Below, piece after piece: positions 7,483 to 13,958 of a DNA stretch of 14,973 nucleotides (its first letter is position 1; each line of letters opens with the position of its first letter). The translations under genes were made by a program, and so were the position numbers. The notes beneath the pieces are model-generated. The model was given only the letters and a program-made list of their open reading frames with translations. It ran no database searches and was not told the DNA's origin. The DNA lies in the NCBI GenBank assembly GCA_049318685.1, contig JBMOFW010000056.1:1-14973 (forward strand), in the 5' to 3' direction. The DNA is from JAIXWP01 sp049318685 (GTDB lineage Bacteria; Bacteroidota; Bacteroidia; Flavobacteriales_D; Sanyastnellaceae).

Positions 7483-8433
7483 ATGAAACCCCCTTATGAT
7501 ATTACACCGACGATATTGAAGCGCATCACTTCGATTTCGGAAAAAATTGGTGAAGTGAACGCGAACTACCTCACGCGCCAATCGCCGCAACTCAGAAAGC
7601 AAAATCGTATTAAAACAATTCACTCTTCATTAACTATTGAAGGCAATACACTGACTCAGGAGCAAATCACCGCGCTGGTTGAACAAAAACGCGTTATTGG
7701 CCCAAAAAAGGACGTGCTTGAAGTGGTGAATGCCATTCGTGTTTATGACGACCTCATGAATTACAAATTCGATTCGGAAAAGAGCTTTCTCAAAGCGCAT
7801 GCTCACCTGATGAAGGGCTTAGTCGATGGTGCAGGTAATTACAGAAATAAAGGCGTGAGCATTGTCAAAGGCGAATATGTGGAACACATCGCTCCGCCAT
7901 ATCAGCGGGTTCCTCACTTGATGCATGAATTATTCGGTTATTTGAAAAACAAAGACGAACTGACGCTCATAAAAAGCTGTGTGTTTCACTATGAATTGGA
8001 ATTCATTCATCCTTTCCTAGATGGCAACGGGAGAATGGGCAGACTCTGGCAGACTGTGATTCTACTGAAAGAGTATCCTGTTTTTGAATTCTTGCCTTTT
8101 GAAACACTCATCAGTGAGACACAGTCGGCCTATTATAAAGCGCTTGCACAAAGCGACAATATGGGCAAATCGACACCTTTCATTGAATATATGCTCGGCG
8201 TAATCGAAAAATCATTGGAGGAATTACTCCATTACAACAACCGAACATTCACAGACATCGATCGCTTAGAACATTTCTTGAGCCTAGGTTATAAATCATT
8301 TAGTCGCAAAGACTACATGGATATCTTCAAAGACATATCATCGGCCACAGCGAGTCGTGATCTCAAAAAAGGCCTCGCACTCGCTTTATTCAAAAGCACA
8401 GGAGAAAAGAACAAAACGAGATACCGGGTGTAA
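7483..8433 (+). CDS. Fic-family protein (predicted AMP transferase) with winged-helix C-terminus
   Basis: A 316-residue stand-alone Fic protein. The Fic motif HPFLDGNGRMGR (176-187) has every residue needed for transfer of AMP from ATP to target side chains, with H176 as the catalytic base. The N-terminal helix contains the inhibitory motif SLTIEG (S49, E53, G54), so this is a class II, self-inhibited Fic. The N-terminus (KPPYDITPTILKRITSISEKIGEVN) is the conserved beginning of the family. Residues ~255-316 form a winged-helix domain, with ISSATASRDLKKG as recognition-helix-like sequence. I prefer the ATG at 7483 because family members begin at KPPY and it leaves a short leader. The ATG at 7471 would add four residues and place the operator inside the gene. 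It has no partner antitoxin gene and is convergent with the pseudouridine synthase gene. Its target protein is unknown. Confidence 0.93.
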   Translation: MKPPYDITPTILKRITSISEKIGEVNANYLTRQSPQLRKQNRIKTIHSSLTIEGNTLTQEQITALVEQKRVIGPKKDVLEVVNAIRVYDDLMNYKFDSEKSFLKAHAHLMKGLVDGAGNYRNKGVSIVKGEYVEHIAPPYQRVPHLMHELFGYLKNKDELTLIKSCVFHYELEFIHPFLDGNGRMGRLWQTVILLKEYPVFEFLPFETLISETQSAYYKALAQSDNMGKSTPFIEYMLGVIEKSLEELLHYNNRTFTDIDRLEHFLSLGYKSFSRKDYMDIFKDISSATASRDLKKGLALALFKSTGEKNKTRYRV

Positions 8434-8464
8434 CTATTTTATTCCTTTAGCGGGTACAGAAGCA

Positions 8465-8536
8465 CTCCAAACCCGGAACACCTCTCGACTGAGGGGATGC
8501 CATGGAGGAGCTCCAAACCCGGAACACCTCTCGACT
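8465..8536. repeat. 26-bp direct repeat, two copies 46 bp apart
   Basis: A 26-bp unit beginning CTCCAAACCCGGAACACC and ending CTCGACT occurs at 8465-8490 and exactly again at 8511-8536. The second copy supplies the left end of the structured element at 8525-8583. The first continues into GAGGGG and looks like a truncated duplicate of that end. It lies between the convergent ends of fic and the pseudouridine synthase gene. Confidence 0.75.
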
Positions 8537-8583
8537 TCGTTTTGACTCGCCTAAAGGCTCATCAAAACTACGCTCGAGGACCC
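8525..8583. repeat. Structured dispersed element, copy A
   Basis: The element has a left end CACCTCTCGACTT (8525-8537) and a right end CGCTCGAGGACCC (8571-8583), which pair through CTCGA/TCGAG. Inside it, GTTTTGA (8539-8545) pairs with TCAAAAC (8562-8568), and GCC with GGC around a TAAA loop (8549-8558). Another outer arm, TCGAGAGG (8595-8602), can instead pair with CCTCTCGA (8527-8534). A second copy with the same ends is at 10375-10418. Between convergent genes it may serve as a bidirectional terminator, but no T run follows. Confidence 0.6.
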
Positions 8584-8627
8584 TGGGGTTTCGCTCGAGA
8601 GGCGGTGCGGTGAAGGGGCATAAAGAT

Positions 8628-10322
8628 TCAGAACTCCGCGGGCAATTCTACACTGATCGTTTCCTTGGTGATGGGATGACGAAATTCAATCCATTCGGCA
8701 TGGAGAAATAAGCGCTCGTCGCGCGTTCCATAAAGATCATCTCCCACGATGGGTATACCTAGCCCGAGAGCGTGCGCTGCGTGCACACGCAATTGGTGTG
8801 TGCGGCCGGTGACCGGATAAAAATGTACACGTGTACGACCATCTTTCCGTTCCACTACTTTCCACTGTGTTTTTGCCGGCTTGCCGTGATCATAGCACAC
8901 CATTTGACGCGGACGATCCTCCAGATTCACGCGTAAGGGCAACTCGATGACACCTTCATCCCCCACAATATCTCCTTCCAATAGGGCCACATAGCGCTTC
9001 TTGACTTGACGATTGGTAAACTGGCGTTGCAAGTGTTTATAGACCTCTTCGCGTTTTGCCGCCACCAACAAACCCGATGTAGACATATCGAGACGATGCA
9101 CCACCAAAGGACCAGTAGCTCGCGCATACAATATGCGCAATCGGGTCAGTACCGAGTCACTGATATTGACACCGGGAACGGATAAAAATTCCGCTGGCTT
9201 GTTGACAATAACAATATAATCATCCTCATAAACTATGCTCAACTCCTTGCCCTCCGCAGGATTGGCGAGCATTGGATTTTCATCGATATCCATGCCTACG
9301 AGCATGTGACCGAGAATGGGTTCGCATTTTCCCCTACACGCCGGGTAATAATGACCATGTACACGTATCTCCGATTTTGGTGATTCGCCCCACCAAAACT
9401 CCGCCATGGCTATAGGCTCCAGTTGATTCAAAAACGCATATTGCAACAACTTCGGTGCGGCACATTCGCCGGATCCGGCGATGGGTTTTCCTTCAACCGT
9501 ATGTTTGAAAATTTCGCCCAAACTTTTCTTTTTTAAAGCGCGATTGACAAAATAATATTGATCAAAAATCTCTTGTTGCAACGCCGCAGAACGCGTCTTA
9601 CGTTCTTCCCTCAGAACATCAATTTCTTGTTTAAACGCAGCAAGCTGATTTTCCAAAACCGCGATCTTTTCTTTCCAAGCTTTGGTCGTATGCTTGATCT
9701 GATAACTTTCTGCAATGCTTTGTTTATCCAATTCCATGAGTTTGGTCACCAAAGCTTCGCCAATCAGCTCTTGTTCTGCAATGCGACGCTGTTCGTGTCG
9801 CTGTTCGCGCTGCGTCTTACTTTGTTTTTTCAACGACAACAATTCTTGCTCCGACTGTTTGCGCGCATCACTCAATGATTGCACTGCAAGGATGTAGTCT
9901 TGTTGTTTTTCGAGTTGTTCAATTCGTGAATTAATTTCACTCACGATGGCTTCGCCCTTGCGATAGAAACCATCTTCTAGTAGAATATCAAATACTGGGG
10001 GAACGAATTTGGAATGCTGATTGTGCCCAGCCAATTTGCCCGATACAGCGCAGATATAGCCGAGTTGACCCATGGGATCTTTCACCACCAACACACCAAA
10101 CATTTTGCCTATAGTGATTCCCTGTTGGCCTTCCTCCAATCCGAAATTGTGTTCCCAATCCGATTGGGTCGCAAGATAATTTTTCAATTCATCTGCAGCG
10201 ATCGTCGCCAGCGGATGGGGCACATAGTAAAATGGATAATTGAATTTTTCCGGCAACGCAATCCCTTCGATTGACGTTTGGAATCGATTGAAAAAAGGCA
10301 AAAACGAATGAAGCTCAGACAC
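8628..10322 (-). CDS. RluA-family RNA pseudouridine synthase with long N-terminal extension
   Basis: Converts a uridine in rRNA or tRNA to pseudouridine. The catalytic domain is the C-terminal ~200 residues (from ~360 of 564), with HRLDMSTSG holding the catalytic aspartate D412, NKPAEFLSVPG before it, and the closing GRTHQLRVHAAHALG. The first ~360 residues contain a long charged coiled coil (~125-250) and the cysteine-containing motifs GSGECAAPKLLQYAF and YYPACRGKCEPILGHML. Typical RluA enzymes are 220-330 residues, so this belongs to an extended subgroup known in Bacteroidota and some Gammaproteobacteria. I place the start at GTG 10322: the further-upstream TTG at 10358 lies inside the -33 element of an exact promoter, and conserved-looking sequence begins after 10322. 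The exact RNA target cannot be assigned from sequence. Confidence 0.88.
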   Translation of the reverse strand: MSELHSFLPFFNRFQTSIEGIALPEKFNYPFYYVPHPLATIAADELKNYLATQSDWEHNFGLEEGQQGITIGKMFGVLVVKDPMGQLGYICAVSGKLAGHNQHSKFVPPVFDILLEDGFYRKGEAIVSEINSRIEQLEKQQDYILAVQSLSDARKQSEQELLSLKKQSKTQREQRHEQRRIAEQELIGEALVTKLMELDKQSIAESYQIKHTTKAWKEKIAVLENQLAAFKQEIDVLREERKTRSAALQQEIFDQYYFVNRALKKKSLGEIFKHTVEGKPIAGSGECAAPKLLQYAFLNQLEPIAMAEFWWGESPKSEIRVHGHYYPACRGKCEPILGHMLVGMDIDENPMLANPAEGKELSIVYEDDYIVIVNKPAEFLSVPGVNISDSVLTRLRILYARATGPLVVHRLDMSTSGLLVAAKREEVYKHLQRQFTNRQVKKRYVALLEGDIVGDEGVIELPLRVNLEDRPRQMVCYDHGKPAKTQWKVVERKDGRTRVHFYPVTGRTHQLRVHAAHALGLGIPIVGDDLYGTRDERLFLHAEWIEFRHPITKETISVELPAEF

Positions 10323-10326
10323 CGGA

Positions 10327-10359
10327 CAAAGATACAGCGAAGTTGGGAGGTTGGGCAAA
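10327..10359 (-). promoter_or_regulatory. Promoter of the pseudouridine synthase gene, probably leaderless
   Basis: On the minus strand TTTG (10359-10356), a 21-nt spacer and TATCTTTG (10334-10327) match the Bacteroidota promoter exactly. The box ends 4 nt before GTG 10322, so the transcript would begin at or next to the start codon. Confidence 0.6.
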
Positions 10360-10374
10360 TCTCCTATACCGCAC

Positions 10375-10418
10375 CACCCCTCGACTTTGGTCGCTGCGCT
10401 CCCGACGCTCGGGGACCC
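10375..10418. repeat. Structured dispersed element, copy B
   Basis: The left end CACCCCTCGACTT (10375-10387) and right end CGCTCGGGGACCC (10406-10418) each differ by one base from copy A at 8525-8583, and the ends can still pair. The interior is different and shorter. It contains GTCG/CGAC arms (10390-10393, 10403-10406) and an alternative hairpin CCCGA-CGC-TCGGG (10401-10413). It lies just upstream of the pseudouridine synthase promoter, and downstream of phnA. Confidence 0.6.
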
Positions 10419-10486
10419 AGCTTCTCGCTAAAATAATGATTGGTCAGATGGAAGAAATCAAGGAGTAATTCTCCACTCAAAAATCG

Positions 10487-10520
10487 AAACTCTGAACCCC
10501 GAACCCTGAACTCTGAACCC
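10487..10520. repeat. Degenerate short tandem repeat (GAACYCT-like, 7-8 bp)
   Basis: Four imperfect units of 7-8 bp (of the type CTCTGAAC, CCCGAAC, CCTGAAC, CTCTGAAC) run up to the stop codon of the phnA gene. Such short GAAC-rich tandem tracts are common in intergenic DNA of Flavobacteriia. No hairpin or terminator is evident in it. Confidence 0.55.
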
Positions 10521-11099
10521 TTAGCTCTTTCTTACAAACTTGGTCAAGATCACGATTTGTTGACCGTCGATCTTGCCTTCGATTTGCTCGATGTTGTCGG
10601 CTACTACGCGGATATTTTTTACCGCGGTTCCTACTTTGGCGCTAATCGATGATCCTTTTACTTCAAGTGTTTTAATCAATACAACGCTGTCGCCCGTCTG
10701 CAACACCGCGCCATTGCAGTCGCGGTGCAATTCAACATCAGCACTACCTTCATGATCACCGGTAGCTTTGGCCCATTCTAGATGTTCGTCGACGAGATAC
10801 ATCATGTCGATCGCATCGGCAGCCCAGGTTTCATTGCGTAATCGATTCAACATTCTCCAAGAAACCACTTGCACGGGAACGTGCTCACTCCACATGCTTT
10901 CATTCAAACAACTCCAATGTGCAGCATCCAATTCCTCTTTCTTTTCCAACTGTGCCAAGCATTTTCCACACACCATGATGGCATCATCGGCCGTATGATC
11001 TGAAGTGGGTGGTACATCGTACACAGAAAGATTTTCAGTGGATTTGCACAATTCGCAGGCGTTGATACCGCGTTGAAGTAATGTTTGTTCTAGACTCAT
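10521..11099 (-). CDS. phnA: PhnA-family (YjdM-like) zinc-ribbon protein
   Basis: A 192-residue cytosolic protein. The N-terminus has a zinc ribbon with two Cys pairs, C15/C18 and C44/C47. A ~75-residue middle region of unknown role follows. The C-terminal PhnA domain (~127-191) contains DCNGAVLQTGDSVVLIKTL and VKGSSISAKVGTAVKNIRVV, and ends GQQIVILTKFVRK. Despite its name, the family is not needed for phosphonate breakdown in E. coli. Its molecular role is unsettled, and no phosphonate gene is nearby. It is longer than E. coli YjdM (~110 residues) because of the middle segment, a form common in Bacteroidota. The ATG at 11099 lies 4 nt after an exact -7 box, suggesting a leaderless mRNA, and 25 nt after the stop of the acyltransferase gene. 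Confidence 0.9.
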   Translation of the reverse strand: MSLEQTLLQRGINACELCKSTENLSVYDVPPTSDHTADDAIMVCGKCLAQLEKKEELDAAHWSCLNESMWSEHVPVQVVSWRMLNRLRNETWAADAIDMMYLVDEHLEWAKATGDHEGSADVELHRDCNGAVLQTGDSVVLIKTLEVKGSSISAKVGTAVKNIRVVADNIEQIEGKIDGQQIVILTKFVRKS

Positions 11100-11103
11100 G
11101 GCG

Positions 11104-11133
11104 CAAAGATAGTATTACTATCGTTTACCCAAA
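11104..11133 (-). promoter_or_regulatory. phnA promoter with overlapping 15-bp palindrome
   Basis: TTTG (11133-11130), an 18-nt spacer and TATCTTTG (11111-11104) form a promoter whose -33 part lies inside the last codons of the acyltransferase gene. GATAGTA-T-TACTATC (11108-11122) is a perfect inverted repeat covering part of the -7 box and the spacer, a position where a regulator could block polymerase. The 18-nt spacer is slightly short. Confidence 0.5.
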
Positions 11134-12225
11134 AATCCAACTTCTCCTCCACCGCGCGGGAAGCTTTTCAATGAACCAAACAAAGGCAATGAAAAAGAGA
11201 ATAAATGCTGTGCTTATTGCCGCGGTTTCCCATGGATTGAACTGGTTGAGGAATAGCATAGTGCTGAGGCCAAAACCGAATATTCCTCCATATAAGAAAA
11301 TGACGTGCGCTACATAAATCACAAATGTATTCTGCCCTACCCGCACAAACAATGAATTTTTCACCCAACCACGTCCATCCAAAATCATGAGTAATGATAA
11401 AAAAAGTAGCACCACCCCGATCGCTTGAAGAGGAACAGCATTGGCGGCCCAAATAGCACGTCTTGAATCCAAACCATGATACATCACTTGATCCAACAAC
11501 CACATGAGCCGTTCTGAAAAAACAACGAGGATCAATCCAATGGCAATGAATCGAGCGATAAACATCCAATCGAAAATACGGTGTTCATTTTTTTTGTAAA
11601 GTGCACCAATTGCACCTCCAACAAGTACAAAAGGCAAGTAACGAAGAAAGCTAAAATCAGAGAAGGGTCCGTAGAAAAAATTCTGCACCCATTGCGGGGC
11701 GCCTTGGGGCACGTGCTTACCTGGGTGCATATAAATATGATATGCCAATTCTGAATGGAAATAAAAAAATACGGCGGCGACAATTAAGTAATGCATGTGC
11801 AGCGGAATTTTCGACCACTTTTTGTACAAAGCGAAAACACCGATTAATACCAGAATACCCACACCGATTGATTGCAAAACATGAAACGCTTGAATCCATT
11901 CCCAATCATATTCCTCAATTCCGCTTACGCCGCGATAAATTGCCAGTACATCCACCTGCAATAAATAGCCCCAAATCACCAATTCTGCGGCACGTTTCAG
12001 GCCTTTTTTTACGCGCTCATTTTTCAAAAATGATCCATCCGATTTCCCCAATAGGAGATATACAAAGATGATTCCTGAAACAGTAAAAAAGAGTGGTGAT
12101 GTGATATTGTGAATGAAAAACCAGACCGAATAAATCGTGCTATCCAAGTCGCGGTATTGCGGATCCAAAGCTCTGCCGGTGCAATGTCCCTCCAGCATCA
12201 TCAGCACAGCAAAGCTACGTGCCAA
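11125..12225 (-). CDS. Multi-pass membrane acyltransferase (DUF1624 / heparan-alpha-glucosaminide N-acetyltransferase-like)
   Basis: About ten hydrophobic segments (roughly 5-20, 36-60, 78-94, 116-135, 142-160, 191-210, 221-241, 265-285, 298-320 and 336-356, counted from 12225) make this an inner-membrane protein. The start ARSFAVLMMLEGHCTG, the following YSVWFFIHNITSPLFFTVSGIIF and the late FVIYVAHVIFLYGG resemble the DUF1624/HGSNAT catalytic-domain family, which moves acyl groups across membranes onto sugars. The substrate is unknown here. The coordinates begin at TTG 12225, the only canonical start in frame, but this probably truncates the protein. The frame continues upstream and encodes RLHFIDL, which joins smoothly to ARSFAV and fits the usual family N-terminus. 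The frame stays open to a TAG at 12282-12280, with CTG 12276 (giving 383 residues) or ATA 12252 as possible unusual starts. Confidence 0.8.
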   Translation of the reverse strand: MARSFAVLMMLEGHCTGRALDPQYRDLDSTIYSVWFFIHNITSPLFFTVSGIIFVYLLLGKSDGSFLKNERVKKGLKRAAELVIWGYLLQVDVLAIYRGVSGIEEYDWEWIQAFHVLQSIGVGILVLIGVFALYKKWSKIPLHMHYLIVAAVFFYFHSELAYHIYMHPGKHVPQGAPQWVQNFFYGPFSDFSFLRYLPFVLVGGAIGALYKKNEHRIFDWMFIARFIAIGLILVVFSERLMWLLDQVMYHGLDSRRAIWAANAVPLQAIGVVLLFLSLLMILDGRGWVKNSLFVRVGQNTFVIYVAHVIFLYGGIFGFGLSTMLFLNQFNPWETAAISTAFILFFIAFVWFIEKLPARWRRSWIFG

Positions 12226-12290
12226 ATCGATGAAATGGAGTCGTGCGGGTATCGTATGCGCGGCAAGAGAAGACAGGAGCTATTTTTTTT

Positions 12291-12298
12291 CAAAGATA
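12291..12298 (-). promoter_or_regulatory. -7 box of the acyltransferase gene
   Basis: TATCTTTG on the minus strand is identical to the boxes before the pseudouridine synthase gene, phnA and the tRNA. It is followed by eight A and would start transcription near 12287, about 10 nt before CTG 12276. No good -33 TTTG is seen at the expected distance (TTTTC near 12320-12316 is the closest). Confidence 0.4.
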
Positions 12299-12380
12299 CA
12301 ATCCTTGCCAAAATAGAAAAGCCCTTCCGAATATTGTTGAGGCAAAAAATAAAGGCGGCGCGGGTTGGTCGATTGACCCA

Positions 12381-13685
12381 TTAGCTCTCATGCAATTCAA
12401 AGGCGAAAACACTTCCTTCACCTTGTATAGAATTCACCTCTAGCTGTGTATTGTGACGATGCAAAAAATCTTGAACGATTTGATTTCCCATTCCGATACC
12501 CTTTAATCGACTTTGATTTGATGTGGTGAATGAGATGCCTTGTCTAATTTTTTCTATGTTTTCTTCGCTTATCCCTACGCCATTGTCTGCCACTTCGACG
12601 CGAATACCGGTCTTGGTTTTTTTCAACGTAATTTCAATGAGTCTATCGTCATTCGTGAATTTTACCGCGTTACTAATCAAATTACGCAGGATGGATTCCA
12701 TCATGTTCTTATCCACCGAAATAAATCCGGTGTCGCTGAACTCCTTATGTACTACAATTTCTCCGCGTTCATAAGGCAATTCAAACATGGCGGAAACCGA
12801 AATGATTAAAGCATACAATTCGTCGTAGGACATGCGCATCGGGACAGATGATATGGCATCCATTTGCGAGCGTGCCCACTGGACCACATCATTCACCATT
12901 TTTGATGTTTTGTCTGTTTGGCTGCGCAGCATTTCAATCATCGATTTTCGCTCGTCCTGACTCAAACCATCATTCTCCAATAATTCCAAAAATGCTTGAA
13001 CAGAGGCTAATGGAGACCTAACATCATGGGCCAAAATGGACATCATGCGTTCACGAACGAAAATACTTGATTTGAGGCGCTCTACGCTTTGATCGAGTTG
13101 AACTTTTTTATCCATCAAATCCGATTGAACATGCTCATTGATTCGCATCAGATAGCGCAACTCGAGTAAAATAAAAATGAAAACGCCAATAACGTTGGTC
13201 ATGCGTTCGATTTCAACATTTCCCCTGACAGTTCTCAAGCCAACAAACTCATTGCGATCCAGAATAAGCAAGAAGAGAATGATTAGAAAAGAGATAAAAG
13301 AAATAAGATAACCAATCCATTTTTTTCTTCCTTGAAAAATAATCAACGCACCTAGTGAAATTGGAAAATAAAACAAGTAAATATAGGTGTCCTTTGGGGC
13401 AACGACACCAATGAACAAAATGACGAGAATGACATCGAAGAAAATCCAGATTTGAGAAATCAAACGTTGACCAACATTATCAAGCCACCACGCAATAGCC
13501 GTTGCTGGCACCACCGAAATGGCCAAGTAAGCTTGCAAATGAAGATCTAACCACACATTGACAACCGTGTAAAAAACGGCCAATATGGCAATAGGCAAAA
13601 GTAACCTTCTATGAAGAAGTCCACCATTCAGCTCGAAGGCGTGATGGGCACTAGCAGAAGGCTTTACTTTTTTTCTTGAAAACAT
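12381..13685 (-). CDS. Membrane-bound sensor histidine kinase (orphan)
   Basis: A 434-residue kinase. The N-terminal ~180 residues hold about six membrane helices (roughly 28-46, 52-67, 78-95, 101-118, 124-143, 163-179) with short loops and no large extracellular domain, so it probably senses within or at the membrane. A coiled linker (~185-210) leads to the HisKA domain, with phospho-acceptor H220 in SILAHDVRSPLASVQAF. The ATPase domain has the N box (RNLISNAVKF, 334-343), G1 (DNGVGI, 367-372) and G2 (KGIGMG, 395-400). All key residues are present, so it should be active. No response regulator gene is next to it. The ATG at 13685 is preceded by a near-consensus TACTTTG (13710-13704) without a clear -33. 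The signal and partner are unknown. Confidence 0.93.
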   Translation of the reverse strand: MFSRKKVKPSASAHHAFELNGGLLHRRLLLPIAILAVFYTVVNVWLDLHLQAYLAISVVPATAIAWWLDNVGQRLISQIWIFFDVILVILFIGVVAPKDTYIYLFYFPISLGALIIFQGRKKWIGYLISFISFLIILFLLILDRNEFVGLRTVRGNVEIERMTNVIGVFIFILLELRYLMRINEHVQSDLMDKKVQLDQSVERLKSSIFVRERMMSILAHDVRSPLASVQAFLELLENDGLSQDERKSMIEMLRSQTDKTSKMVNDVVQWARSQMDAISSVPMRMSYDELYALIISVSAMFELPYERGEIVVHKEFSDTGFISVDKNMMESILRNLISNAVKFTNDDRLIEITLKKTKTGIRVEVADNGVGISEENIEKIRQGISFTTSNQSRLKGIGMGNQIVQDFLHRHNTQLEVNSIQGEGSVFAFELHES

Positions 13686-13791
13686 AGCAACTAAATCAAC
13701 TCACAAAGTACGACTATAACAGAATAAAAGAACGTTTTTGAAGAAACAATTTTTAATACTTCCAAAGAAAACCATGTGTAAACACAGATTG

Positions 13792-13863
13792 TAGCCCCGT
13801 CGGGAATCGAACCCGAATCAAAAGTTTAGGAAACTTCTATTCTATCCATTGAACTACAGGGCC
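13792..13863 (-). tRNA. tRNA-Arg (anticodon CCT)
   Basis: The 72-nt minus-strand sequence folds into a full cloverleaf. It has the acceptor GGCCCTG with CGGGGCT (two G-T pairs) and discriminator A, and D stem GTTC/GAAT. The anticodon stem GAAGT/ACTTT has loop TTCCTAA, and the T stem TCGGG/CCCGA has loop TTCGATT. The anticodon CCT reads the rare arginine codon AGG. The 3' CCA is not encoded and must be added after transcription. Confidence 0.95.
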
Positions 13864-13869
13864 GAGGGG

Positions 13870-13877
13870 CAAAGATA
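13870..13877 (-). promoter_or_regulatory. -7 box of the tRNA-Arg gene
   Basis: TATCTTTG ends 6 nt before the first base of the tRNA. If transcription starts about 4 nt after the box, the 5' leader is only some 3 nt. The palindrome ATAGCTAT (13875-13882) overlaps it. No -33 TTTG was found at 19-22 nt. Confidence 0.5.
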
Positions 13878-13931
13878 GCTATTGTCGCATTCCATCTTTC
13901 GTCGGATCGATACACTTGATGGGGAAATGTT

Positions 13932-13939
13932 TATCTTTC
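13932..13939 (+). promoter_or_regulatory. Possible -7 box for the FG-GAP protein gene
   Basis: TATCTTTC differs from the consensus by its last base. It lies 19 nt before the ATG at 13959 and has no matching -33 element. A weak candidate only. Confidence 0.25.
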
Positions 13940-13958
13940 CACTCAAACACATGAAAGC

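Noticed and set aside
7145..7483. Upstream extension of the diaphorase reading frame by 113 codons
   Set aside because: It contains no family sequence and would cover the divergent fic promoter and operator. The NuoE fold begins after ATG 7144.
8465..8583. Possible CRISPR array from the 26-bp direct repeat
   Set aside because: There are only two copies with a 20-nt gap, and no cas gene. The second copy is part of a different structured element.
12361..12380. Small inverted repeat TGGTC-GATT-GACCCA after the histidine kinase gene as a terminator
   Set aside because: The stem is only about five base pairs and no T run follows on the minus strand.
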